64,000 nt of DNA. It comes from Sarcocystis neurona (lineage: Eukaryota; Apicomplexa; Conoidasida; Eucoccidiorida; Sarcocystidae). Numbering within the stretch: the first letter of the stretch is position 1; each line of letters starts with the position of its first letter. Location of the stretch: contig KL647324.1 of assembly GCA_000727475.1 (NCBI GenBank), positions 755,267 through 819,266 of the forward strand, read 5' to 3'. Both the position numbers and the translations under genes were made by a program. The notes beneath the pieces are model-generated. The model had not been told where the DNA came from and made no database searches. It saw only the letters and a list, made by a program, of their open reading frames with translations. Below are positions 1 through 12,500 of the stretch, piece by piece.

Positions 1-567
1 ATTGTTCTGTCGATCACCGGGGACTTGTACTCCGTCACAACTGCTGGAGCATTTATATGGCAGCAGAGCCTGGGTACTTCATTAGCAGCGGCGTTCGATC
101 CGGAGTCAGATGACTTGTTTTTTCACGAGGAACCGCAGCAACGGCAGCGGCGGCACAAGACGCAGCAGCAGCAGTGGGGCGAGCAGCAGGAGAACGAAGA
201 CGACGGGGGGCAGGAACGGGAGGAGGGGGAGCAGCGACAGAAGCCGCAGACAGGGAGACGGCGCCTTCAGCTCCGGCGGAAAGGACAGCTTCCGTCGCAG
301 CGACGACAGCAGCTGAAGAGCAAACAGCCGCCCGAACGACAGGAGAAACGGCAACTGCAGAAGCATCGAGAGCGCGACGACGAGCGTGTGCAGAGAAAAG
401 GCAGCAGTGACACCGGCAGCACTGGCTGCGGCGCTACCACCCGCAACAGCAGCAGCAGTAGCAGTCCGAGAAGCCATGCGCTTATGCAAGCACGTCGCCC
501 GGGGAGAAGGCTCCTGCCTTCACATGACGGCAGTCTATTCTTTTTAGACGACGATGGAACTCTCACC
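1..567 (+). CDS. eIF2K exon 1 (partial): luminal PQQ-like repeats
   Basis: Frame 1 is open from the first base. It opens with a PQQ-type blade (GDLYSVTTAGAFIWQQSLG), runs through a charged Arg/Gln/Ser-rich insert, and ends with a second blade (DGSLFFLDDDGTLT). The donor is GTACGC at 568 and the exon ends on a complete codon. The open frame itself runs ten bases further to a TGA at 577. This is the luminal stress-sensing domain in PERK-like kinases. Confidence 0.75.
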
Positions 568-3500
568 GTACGCTCTTGAATTCTCTCCTTCCGTTGGCTC
601 CCCCGCCTCTCTGTCTGAGTAGTGTCCCCCGTCTTACACACGGTATATATGCACGCAATGTGTACGCGTGGCCATGCTCTTTGTCCACCTGTTGGTGCCG
701 GTGTTTCTACGAATACGTATCTCTCTCTTCCTTTGTTATACACTGTCGACTCACTGTCTGCATCTACGTCCGTGCGCATCTGCACAGGGACGTACACATC
801 TGTTTTCGTTCTGCGCTCCTTTTCAGTCAGTGTTCCTTCCTGTCCGTTGCTCTCTCTGTGCCTCTGTCTTTCTTCACCCGTCCATGTCGTGTAGGCCGAC
901 GTGCGGCACGGGGTTCGCATCTGTAGTGACCCACCCGTGCCGTCCACGTCTTCTTCGGATTTGCTGCTCTGTCTGCCGAAGTTATTCCTTCGCTGTGCGC
1001 GCTTCGTAACCAGGAAGGAACTGACATACATATATGTGTAAATGTGTGCGCATGTATGAAGTCGCTCTCCGTGTGTCAAGCACGTCTTCTCCGCCGCACG
1101 GCCGCACGCCTCAGGGGTGACTACCGACGAAGTGCTGCACGGGGACAGTGTTATCGTAGGTGACTGCAACGCGAACACACATACACATACACGTATTACG
1201 CATTGGTGGCGTAGGAGGCGACGCAGTCGACCCGTGAATGCTCTTTGTATGCCTGTGTACGGGGTGACGACTGCGTGTGGGGTTTCTTTCCCGGGTGTCA
1301 TTCTGCGTGCGGGGCGGAGGAAAGGGGAAGTCCAGACTTGGCTGCATGCGCGTGTGTGCAGCGCCGTGGGGGCTGGGGCGGCGTGCGTTTTGCGCTCAGC
1401 TTCTACAAAGTCGTAGGAGATTATTCGTGCGTAGGCAGCCACCCACAGTCCCGCTTTCTGCGGATGCGCGTGCCTGAGTATGTACTCGTCCGGAAGCTTG
1501 CCTGGGTATATGCTCTTGGGGAGGCTTGCCTGACTGGATACTCTCGGGGAGGCGTGCTTGAGTATATACTACTCTGGAGGCGTGCCTGAGTAGATAGTCT
1601 CGGGGAGGTCTGCGTGAGTATACACACGTCGGAAGGCGTGCGTAAGTGTGTAGACAGATTCATATTTGCGTGCAACCACCTTTTCCGTAGGGGCGGTGGA
1701 GGGGCTGCGTGTGTGTGTGCTCCTCTGCCGTGGGCGAATCGACTTCGCGCATGCGTCCGGTTTCTGCGCTCCCGGCTGGTGCGTTGCGAGGAGGACACGG
1801 ATGAAAACAAGTGGGCCTTCTCCAGCACTGCGTTACTTCTTGCAGTAGTGTACTTTGTCACGCGTGCGAGCATATATACACGCGTGTGTGTATGTGAGTG
1901 TGTGTAGATGCATTTGACACCGCCGAAAGAAGTGGTCAACGTGTGCCTCCCCCGCGAGCGCTGCGTGCGCTCTGTACGAATTTCCACCGCCTTTTCTCGT
2001 CTGTTTCTGCAGGCGCTGCACGTGCGGATCCCGGAGGTCGTGCGGCACCTGCCGTTCCAGGCGCCGCTGTTCCCCAGTCTCTACTTCACCGGAGAGAGGC
2101 AGGTGCATGTGACGGCCCTGGACCTGCGGACCGGCCGCCGCATCGCGGCTGCTCCCGAGGGCGGCGTGGGCAGGCAGCTGCAGCAGCAGAAATTCGAAGA
2201 AGCCGTGGGGGGGAGAGGGACTGAACAAGGGGCGTCAGACGAAGAAGAGGGAGACGAGGAAGAAGAAGAGGCAGCGGCGACGAGCACAGAAGAGCTGGAA
2301 GAACGTGAAGAAAAAGGGAGAGACACGGCGGCAGCGGAACTGGTGACGAAGAGCAGCCGCAGGAGAGGCGCGACCGGCGTGCGGCAGGCTGTCACTGGTG
2401 CTGCGACGGAGCGGGAAGCAGCAGAGGAGCAGCAGAAGAGGAGGCGGAGAAGACGCGGTCGCAGGTGTCGTGGAGAAGAGGGGGGAAAAGAGGAAGAGCA
2501 GGCCGAGCAGCAACAGCTGCATTTTGGCGTCACCGTCTGGAAACTCTGGGCTGTTGATCGACGAACACATGCGACGCGGTAAGTTAGGAGGCACAGACAA
2601 CGTGGGAGAGCCCTAGAGAAGCAAGAAGCAGGAAGTCCTCGTCTACCACGCGGAAGCTCGCGTAGAACGCAGTCAGTCTTGTCGTCGGACACATCGAAAG
2701 TAGAAACTGACGCCTGAACGCGGAGGGCTACGGTGGTTCACTGGCACAAGGCAGCAGTGTTCTGCAGAAAAGTGCGGTGGACACAGGACTCTGTTATTAT
2801 ATGCTACAGCAGGCCATAGCCGTCTGTCGCGACGTATCTTTACCTTCTGATGGATGGCAGGCACGTCCTAGAACGTTTTGTGTGTTCTCTTCTGTCTCTC
2901 TTCTGTGTTCTTTCGCCTCTGTCTACTGGAGTGGGGACGAAGGGGGGGGGTCGGGGCGGTGTTCGTACACTGCGGAAGGTCACGAGGATCGAGTTCGGCA
3001 GGGTGTCCGGGTGGCGGGGATTGCTCACTGTCGAGTGTGCCCGCCGTGGGACACTGCAGAAGGGGAAGAGAATCGAGTCTCACGTTTGTGTCGGGGTGTA
3101 CGTACACCGCAGCTGGTGGGGATTGTCGCCTTCGTTTTCATTGAGGTGCACATACACTGCCGTGGCGGGGAGTCTCGATCGTCTCGTCGTCTCTACTGGG
3201 GTGTACGTACACTGCAGAAGGTGCGGAGCAAGGGGTTACGTTCGTGTTTAAGGGGTGTGAGTACGCCAGCAGATGGGGAAGATCAGCTCTCGTGTTCGGT
3301 GGAGTGTACGGTCACAGATGGTGGTGGTAACGGGGGATCGCATGTCTGGACGAGGTGTACATACACTCTGCAGAAAGTGTGGAAGAACAGTGGAAGCTCT
3401 CGTGTTCGCGGGACTGTAGCAGAAATCGCAGGTGGAAAAGAAGGGCAACTGCCAGCACTGTCGGGGTAGTGAAGTCGTGGATGGGGATGCACTGTCCAAG

Positions 3501-6500
3501 GTAAACGAATGAAGAGTGGATCCAGTCGAGCTTCATTTCAGGTGTACGTACACCACAGCACCGGCCAGCGATGTCTGTTCGACGAACGGGATATTCTCTG
3601 TGGTACGCCGTTGTAAACATGTTTACATACATATCTGTCTACATTTATACAACATTGTAGTAGTCCAGCCACTGCTTCTACATATCTGTACAAATGCATA
3701 TATATATATATATATATATACATATGTATTTGGTGAAGGATTTTTATGTGCGTTACGGGTTGTCGCTGTGTGCTGCAAATGGGGCTGATGTATATATATA
3801 CGTATATGTATGTATTTATATGTGTGGTGAAGGATTTGCTTGTGCGTTACGGGTTGTCGTTGTTGCGGCAGATGGGGACTGCAGTGGGTGGAGGTCGATG
3901 CGCTCAGTTCTCTCACACATACCCACAAACGAGCAGGAGGCGCTGGTGGGGGAAGCACGTCTTCTTCTTCTCCTCCGTCTACTTCTCGTGGCCGTTACAT
4001 TAGAGTAGAAAATGACAAGCTGTATCTGTTGCCAGCGGCTGCTGCTGTGGGGCCGGTGGACCGCCTTCCGCTTGGCTTCGAGCAGCCGTCTGGGCGTGCG
4101 CCTGGCGAGGCAGCGGTAGCCGAGCGCCTGCAGCGGCAGCAGAGCAGCAGCAGCAACAGCAGCACAGGCTGTGTGAGCAGCAGGAGGATCAGTTGCCCAG
4201 GGGAAGAACACGCGTCCCACAGCAGCAGCGGGAGGAGAACCGGTGAAGAAGAAGGCGGCTGTTCGGTGTTGGCGTCTCTCCCCAACTGCGACGACGGGGG
4301 GAGCATGGGAGGCAGCGGCAATGCGTTTCGTCTGCTGCAGCAGCAGCAGGTGATCGAGAAGGCTGCGGCAGCGGTAGGCGTTGCCGACGGCGCAGCAGCG
4401 GGAGCCACAGAAGCAGCAGCAACAGCAGCAGGACCGTCCTTGTCATCTCACGAGTCGCACACCTCCAGCAGCAGCAGCAACGATGCGCCTCTCTTTTTGA
4501 AATTCCCTTCCCCGATTGCTGCAGTGTACGTCCTCCGCCCGTCTGGGGTAGACGCAGGAGAGGCAGAAGCAGCAGACGCAGCAGGGAGGACTTCCGAAGG
4601 TGTGGCGTATCTTGACGATGACAGCAACGACGAGCGGGGAGTGCTGCAGGAGGAACAGCGTAAAGAAGCGGCCGCGTTCTCAGCGCGAACTGCCGCTGCA
4701 GCAGCAGCAGACCTCGAAGAAGAAGAAGAAACAGGATGGGACGCAGCAGCAGCAACATGGCGGCGCCCCTTTGTGCTTTCTGCGAGTCGCCGGACGGGGA
4801 TGCTGCATACACCACACGGGCAGGAAAGAGGCAGCAGCAGCAGAAGCAGCGGCGGCAGGGAGCAGCACCCGCGGTCACTGACGCTGGAGTGCATTGCGAG
4901 GCAGTGGACCAGCAGCACTTCTGGTGCCGCTGGTGGTCCTTCTCCTTTGCAGTTCGCTTCTTTCCTGCCTCAATACGGAGCAGCAGGTGTGCTGCTGCCG
5001 AATGCTGCAAATGCTGCGGACTCTGCGACGTCCGCGGCTGCAGCACGACTGTATGCTTCTATGTTCCTGCCGGCAGTAGGAGGCCCGCGCAGCAGCAGCT
5101 ACGCTGCAGCAGTAACGACAGAAGCAGATCCAGTACCAGCGACAGGGCTGCGGGTCCGGGAACCGCGCAGCAGGAGCCTGCTGCAGCAGAGCAGTGGGAG
5201 ACAGTTGCCGACGACAACAACGTCTATCAACCAGCAGCTAGGTGCTGCTGCAGCAGCAGCTGCGACACGACGCCTCGGCGTCGACCCGGCAGAAATCGGC
5301 AGCCCACGAGTGGCAGACGCAGCGAGAGCTGCGGCTGCTGCTGCTGCGTCTGCACTTTGCCACCGGCATCCTCCGTCGTTCGAAAGTAATGGGACGGCAC
5401 CGCCAGGGCTGCAGTCGCTGCAGGAAGTGCGTGAGCCTCAGCAGCAGCTGCTGGAGCACCTGCAACACAGACAGGACGTGCAGCAGCTGCGAACCCTGCA
5501 GGACATGCAGCAGTTGGGAAGCCTGCAGGACGTGCAGCAGTTGGGAAGCCTGCAGGACGTGCAGCAGTTGGGAAGCCTGCAGGGCATGCAGCAGTTGGGA
5601 AGCCTGCAGGACGTGCAGCAGTTGCGAATCCTGCAGGACGTGCAGCAGTTGCGAAGCCTGCAGGACGTGCAGCAGTTGCGAAGCCTGCAGGACGTGCAGC
5701 AGTTGCGAAGCCTGCAGGACGTGCAGCAGTTGCGAAGCCTGCAGGACGTGCAGCAGTTGCGAAGCCTGCATGACGTGCAGCAGTTGCGAAGCCTGCAGGA
5801 CGTGCAGCAGGTGGGAAGCCTGCAGCAATTGCAGCAGATTCACCAACTGGAGCAGCTGCATCAGCGGCAGCAGCTGGAGAGAATACAGCATATGCAGCAG
5901 ATCGAACGCATGCAGCATCTTCATCAAATGGAGCGCCTGCTACAGGTGCATCACATGGAACGCACGCAACAGCTGCAACATCTGCAACGCTTGCAGCAGC
6001 TGCAACAACTGCAACGCATGCAGCAGCTGCACCAGCTACCGACACCGCTGCAGGGGCAAGCATCGCTGCAGCAGCGGTTTGCAAAGCTACAGGACGAGCC
6101 CTTCGGGGAATTCTCGAAGCCGCTGCAGCATCTGGACTCCTTCCAGCAGCTGCAACAGCAGCACACGGCTTGGCAGCAGCAGCACAACGCGCTGCTACAG
6201 TCGCTTGAAGCAGCAGAAATGGGAGGGTACCTGCCCGACGTGTCAGGTGCAGCAGTGCAGCACGGCTCGCAGTTGGCATCTTCTACTTCTATCAACAGCA
6301 ACAGAGATTTGCTGCGACTGCTTCCTCCTTCGTCGTCGACAATTGCTACCGTGCCCGATACGCAGTTGCTGGTGCCTAGGGATCCTGCTGCTGTTGCGCA
6401 GGTTCTGTTGCACACAAGCGCCCCTGCTCACGCGAGAGCCACGCCCGTCGACGCTGCTGTTGCCGGTCGGGTTGCAAGGCGTGTGGCTGTGCTGCAGGGA

Positions 6501-9500
6501 GACGACCAACACCACCCCACTGCAGCTGCGGCTACCCTTCTGCCTGCTGCTGTCGTCGACAGGAGCTCCCTCAGCAGGACCTCGCTCTCCGTCCCGCAGT
6601 ACGGCAGCTGCTACGGGGTGGCGTATGCACCGCAAGGCAGCGACAGCTGCAGCAGCAGCGACAGCAACAGCAGCAGCGGGCACGCGACGAGCAGTAGCAA
6701 CGGCCTGCACCGTGAAAACAGTTGCCTAGAGCAACAAAGCCCACAGGAATATTTTCCTCTTGATAGGAGAAGTCGCTTTGAGGCGCTTGCAGATGTTGAC
6801 GGCGCCACGGGGACGGCAGCCGCTCGTACGTCGGCTTCTGTTGCCGCTGCTGCTGCTTCAGGCACTGCTTCTCCGGCTCAAGCTGCTGCACCACCTCGTG
6901 CATCTGCTATTTCTGACGACAATGCTGCTCTTCCTGCGGCTGCCGCACTGTCTTCGTATTCCGGCCTGTTGAGCAGCAACCGCCACGCAGAGCAGCAGCT
7001 GTCTGCTGCTGTGCCTCTGTGGAATGCAACTGGTTTGTTGCATGTCCTGCATGCACGCGGCACGAGCGGCGCGCTGCCGCAGGAAACGAACATTTTCCTG
7101 GCGGGCCAAACGATCGCAACAGCCGCTGCAGCAGCGGCCGCAGCCGCGGCAGCAGCCCTCTCGCCTGCTGCGGATGTCGCAGCAGCCGCCGCTGCGACTG
7201 ACCACGTGACCCCACACAGATTTTATCCGGCAATGCCTGTGCAACCCGTCCGCCTGGGCGAGCTGCCGGTCGCCGCTGCCCACTCCTTCAGAGTTCTGCG
7301 TCCTCCCTTCTTAAGTAGCAACGGCAGGAGGAGAGGGAGTCCGAGCAGCAGCAGGAGTTCCAGCAGCAGTAGGAGTCCCAGCAGCAGTAGGAGTCGCAGC
7401 AGCACCAGCAGCGAGCAGCATTGCGGGGACCAGCAGAGCGGCGGCAGCAGGAGAAGAATGCGAACTCACCAGAATAACAGCAGCGGCAGCAGCGACTTGT
7501 GCGACTGGCGTAGCAGCAGGACAGCGTACGTGAAGAATGACAGGAAGGGGTGGCGTGCTGGCAGGAGCAGCAGCGCATGCATCGGCAACACGAGGGGAGA
7601 CACCCGGGGAGTACGAAGAGCAGCAGGAGGAGGATGGACGCGACAGGTGCTTCGGCGGCATCTCCCGTGGACGATGCGAAGGAAGCAGCTGCGACGGCGT
7701 CGCGCCGCCGCTGGTGGAACGCGAAGAGGCTTCGTGGACAGAGACTTGTCTTACGCTGGGCCTGAAGCGCGCGATGAGGCTCGTCTACGTGCAGCTGCGA
7801 CTTTAACTGCTGCTGCAGCCCGCTCCGCTGCCGCTGCTATCTTTTCTTCTGCCGGATCAGCAAGTTCTCTCCTGCCTGTGCGACCTCACTACAAAGAGGC
7901 TCACCTAGCTGCAGAGCTCGTCGCGAATGCAACCGCAGGAGCAGACCGACGAGCACGAGGAGGAGGAGGAGCGGCAGCAGACGACGCCACAGGCCGAGGA
8001 GGAGAAGGAGCAGCAGCAGCATTATCACCCGCAGGTGCGTCGCCGTCGCTAGCGCTGGCTTTGTGGCGGGAGCCGCAGCAGCACCCAATGCGACTACAAC
8101 GGGAGAGTTCCGCTGCTGCGTTTTCTTCTGAAGAAGTGTATGCGGCAGGGCGCTCGCGTACGAGCCACTTGTCCAGCAGCAGCAGCGCCGTGGGCGACAG
8201 AGGCGGGGGCCTCGCAGCTGGGAGTGGACGAAGGGCAGCAACAGCGGCACCAGGGGGCGCCTGGGATAGCAACGAGGCAGCAACACGTGGAGATTCTGCA
8301 CCAACAAATGCAGCAGCAGATGGAGCAGGCGTTGCAGTAGCACAAGTAGGAAGACCAGCCGGGGACACAGCATCGGAAGTGGCATTAACCGTAGCCGCTG
8401 GTGCAGCTGCTTCTGCTGCTGCAGCAGCAGAATCCACTCTCGGGTACGTGCCTGCGACGCTGCCTCCTTTGTCATTTAATCCTGTATTGTCCCCTGTACT
8501 GTCCGTACTGCGGAGGTGGGTCATCCGGCTGACGCGAGCTTCAGGAGGTTGCGCTGTTGCTGCGGCTTCTATGGGGACTGCGCCGGGCACTGCGGTATCT
8601 TTATCTTCAACGCTTGCGGGGTATCTGCCGCCTACGCTGCAGCAGCTCAGCAACAGCTTGTGTGCGGTGGTCGGAAGCGGCAGGAAGGCGGCACGAGCAG
8701 CGGCGGGAGAGGGGGCGCGGCAGCAGCAGCAGATGGTGGTATGGACGGGCCGAGCAGGCAGCAGCAGCAGCTACGAAGGAACCGCAGCGAGAGGAGAAGC
8801 AGGAGCAGCAGCAGGAGCGGCAGCAGCGCGACATCAGCTGCTGTCGTGGACGAGGACGCTGCCGCTGCTACCGTGGACGCCACTGCCGCCGCCTCCGTAC
8901 TACGTGCTGCATACGCCTGCGGGCAATTCGGCTACTGCATCGTCTGCTTTTGCCGCTCAACAGCAGCAGCAGCATCGACGGCAACAGCGTCCGCAGCACC
9001 AGCTGCTGCAGGAACACTCTGGCCATACAGACGCAGCAGCCCGAGGAGGAGGAGACGAAGGAGAAGGCCGAAAGGCAGCAGACAGAGGAGAGGTGGAACA
9101 AGCAACTCCTACCTCAGCGGGTGCGCCGTACGTCGAGGCGGAACCTGCCGGCGCAGGTGCCGCTGCTGCTGCTGCAGATATGTGGGAGGTGCTGTCGAGC
9201 AGCCGCAGCAGCTGGGTGCTGCTGCTGCTGGCAGCGACAGGTGTTGCTGCTGCTGCAGTGTGGAGTGTGTGGGGTTGTGTGGGGAGGGCGGTTGTGGGTG
9301 GCGCACGCAGTGCTGCGGCACGCAGCAGCAATTCGCTTCGTCTTCTAGCAGGTGGAACTTCTGCAGCCGCGAGCAGTGCTGCTGCTGCCCTGCTGCAGCA
9401 CCGCCCATGGATAAGACACAGCAGCAGCAGCGATGCTGCTGCTGCAGAAGAGCAGCAGTCGAATGGTGAGTCGACAGCAGGGCAGCGGGAGCAGCAGCCG

Positions 9501-12500
9501 CAGCAGCAGCAACGCAGCGCTGTAGCAGCAGCAAGACTCGTAACAGCAACAGCAGCAACACCTGCGGCAGCACTGCTGCCTGCTGGTGTGAGATGGTGGC
9601 TGAGCGAAGGGGCTGGACGTTGGACGTTGCTGCAGCGTGCTGCAACGGAGTCAGAAAGCAACAGCAGCAGAGGGAGAGGCGCTGCGGCAACCAGTTCCCA
9701 GCTGGTGCCTCGCGTACCCTTGCAGGCAGAAGGGGCCCAACAGCTACAGCAGACAGGAAGAACGCCTGGTGCTGTTGCAGGGGGGGAGGAGGACGTGCAG
9801 CAGCAAAACATAGAGGGTTTGCCGCTGCCTGTTAGCGACCCTGCGGGCGGAAGCGTGCGCGACAACACGTTGATAAAGGCGGTCGGTCCTGGTGGAGGGC
9901 AGGAGGAAGCGGGGAGAGTGGCAGAGGAGAGGCAGCAGCAGCTGTCGCAGTATGTTATCGTTGGTCGAGCTGAATTTTCGACGTGTGTCAGAAGGAGCGC
10001 GAGCAGCCGGAGGAGCAGCAGATGTAGCTGGAGAAGCAGCAGCAGCAGCAAGCGGTACCGCAGCGTGAGTGTGGTAAGTCTGAACAGCAGCAGAAGCAGC
10101 AAGAGAAGCAGCAGCCGGCCGGCAGCAGCAGCCGCAGCAGGGATGCGAAGCACCTTCTCTCTGTTGCAGAGGAAAGTCGTCTCTCCAGGAAATATCGGCT
10201 GCTCACTTGCCGCAGCAGCACCTGCCGCAGGAGGAGCTGCAGCAACAACATCCGCAGCAGCAGCAGAGACAGCGAGAGAAGATGCTGCAGCGCGCTGCAG
10301 CGCGATCGGGAACGCAGGAGCAGGAGAAGGAGCAGGACCAGCAGTAAGGGAGATGCAGCAGCCCAGTTATAACAGGAACGGAGCAGCAGGCGCGTTCGGC
10401 CAAGGAACTGCTGCAGGAAGTGCTGTTTTTCCTGACTTCCTGCAGCACCCGCTGCAGCGAGCGGTAACCTCTGTGGAACAAAGGCGTCGTGCTGACAGGG
10501 AGAATCAAAAACGAGCGGCAGGCGGAAGCAAGACGGTGGACGCAGCGCCGGGCTCTGCAACAACACCAGCAAGAACCGATGCAGCAGGCGTCGGATCACT
10601 GCCAGCAGCAGCATCTGCAGGAAGAGCCGTCCCGGCGGCAGCGGGAGCTGCAGTCGCATCGACAGTAACGCAGCGGCAGCCGACGAGGCACGCCGACGTG
10701 TTGCGAGCGCAGGCTGCTGCAACTGCTGCCGCGTGGCCGCTGCAGCAAGAAGACGATGCTGCAGGTTACTCTGCTGCCACTGCAGAGGCTTTTCAAATGA
10801 TCCAGGCAGCCTCTGCTGCTGCAGCAGTGAAGACTGCTGCTGTACCGTGTGCTTCGCTGCAGCATCCTCCAGCAGCAGCAGCACGGTCAGATGTCTGGCG
10901 TCATGGTGCTTCGGCTCCTCTGCGGTCATCCACTGCACAGGCGCCGCCGTTGAGCAGCAGTCTTGCCCCCGCAGTAGGAACTTCTGCTCCTGGTGCATGC
11001 GTGGCCTCTACAGCAGCAGAGGGCGCAGCAGCAGCTTCTGTCCAGAGCGTCCGAGCAGCAACACCGCTGCCTGCTGACACCGCGGCAGCACGTGTTGCAG
11101 CAGCAGGAAGAACTGCCACAGGAGAAGGAGGAGGAGGAGCAGGAGCAGGGGCCTCAGCGGCATCGGGGAGACGAGGCGGAAGGGGCGCAGCAGCAAACGC
11201 CTTTTGGGGGCAGCGTGGCGCCGCGCAGCGGTCGAAGTCCGTGGGCAGCTGCTGTCGCCTTAGACGCCGGAGCAGCACCGGGGGCTGTCGGTTAAGCTGG
11301 ACAGCAGCGCGATATGCGCGTCACGTCGCAGCAGCAGCGGGGCAAGACGGGAAAGGAGCACCTCTACAGGCGTGGCGGTCGTTGCAGCAGCAGCAGCTGC
11401 TGCAGCCCAGCCAGCTGCTGGCGCTGCAGCAGCGACAAGGAAGCCTGACGGACACCTGTTTGCTGGGGCGCTCGGGGGACCGTCTAGCGGCAGATGCAGT
11501 GGAACAGCAGCAGCAGGGCCTGCGGGGGCACGCTGTGCAGCAGCGGCAGCAACAGCAGGACGACTTTTTGCGCCTTTGGCAGCAGCGAGGCAGGCCTGCA
11601 GGAGGAGACGATCCGGTCGCGGATCGTCAGCTATCTGTTGACCTCGCGTCCCTTCTGCCAGTAGCAGGAGCAGGGGGAAGAGGGGGGGGGAGAGCCACGA
11701 GGAGCGGCAGCAGGAACAGCAGCAGGAGCGGTCAACGTAGTAGCCAGGCAGCAGTCGACGAATGCGTCAGCTGGCGCGTGGCTACTACCCCCCAGCAGCA
11801 ATAACCAACACAGCTTTACTGCACCGCATTCCCCTGCGACGCCGCTGCTTCCGCGTGGCAGGCCGCTGATATTGGGCGGTGGCGCGCTCACACTTCCCAG
11901 TGCTGCCGCTGGTACGAGCTGCGCCTTGCAGCAGACTGCTGCGGCGGACGGGGCTGGCATGACCGCGCTACAGCATTCTTTTGCTCTTAGTGCTGCTACC
12001 GCTGGTCTGGAGCAACCTTTGCGGCAACAACATGCGACTTCGCCTGCTCCCGCGCCGGCGTTGCACCCCGCTGCTGCTGCTGGTGCCTCCGCACCACCGC
12101 AGCAGCGGTCCCGTTTTGCCGCTGCTGCTACCGGAGGGAGTGGCTCCGAGTTGCCGACGGAGGCTGCTGGTGGTTTTCCCGCGGCGCTTGAACAGCAGCA
12201 CGCGAGTGTCTTAGCCGCAGACAAACCGCAAGCTGGTACTGCTGCGGCACTTCCGCATTTGCTCGTGAAGGCTGCTGCTGACTTGCTGCAGCAGCAACCG
12301 CATAGCGGGGACTCTCCTGTTCCTCCTGCAGCACCAGCGTCCGCGCATGCCGAACAGCCTGCTGCTGATATGGGTGCTCCTGCTGCTGCGTCGTTGCCAG
12401 GAGCAGCAACCGCAGGCGGCGTAGACGCACTTGTCGCGGCAGCAGGTGACGCTGCTGCCGTTCCTGCGGCAGCTCCAACACCGCAGGCTCCCACAGCAGC

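Noticed and set aside
5486..5824. A CRISPR-like array
   Set aside because: Directly adjoining 27-bp units without unique spacers, in frame within a coding exon of a eukaryotic gene.
4189..11630. Minus-strand frames (285-503 codons) opposite exons 3 and 4
   Set aside because: Mirror images of CAG triplets (Leu, Cys, Ala runs); the plus strand carries the PERK-type motifs.
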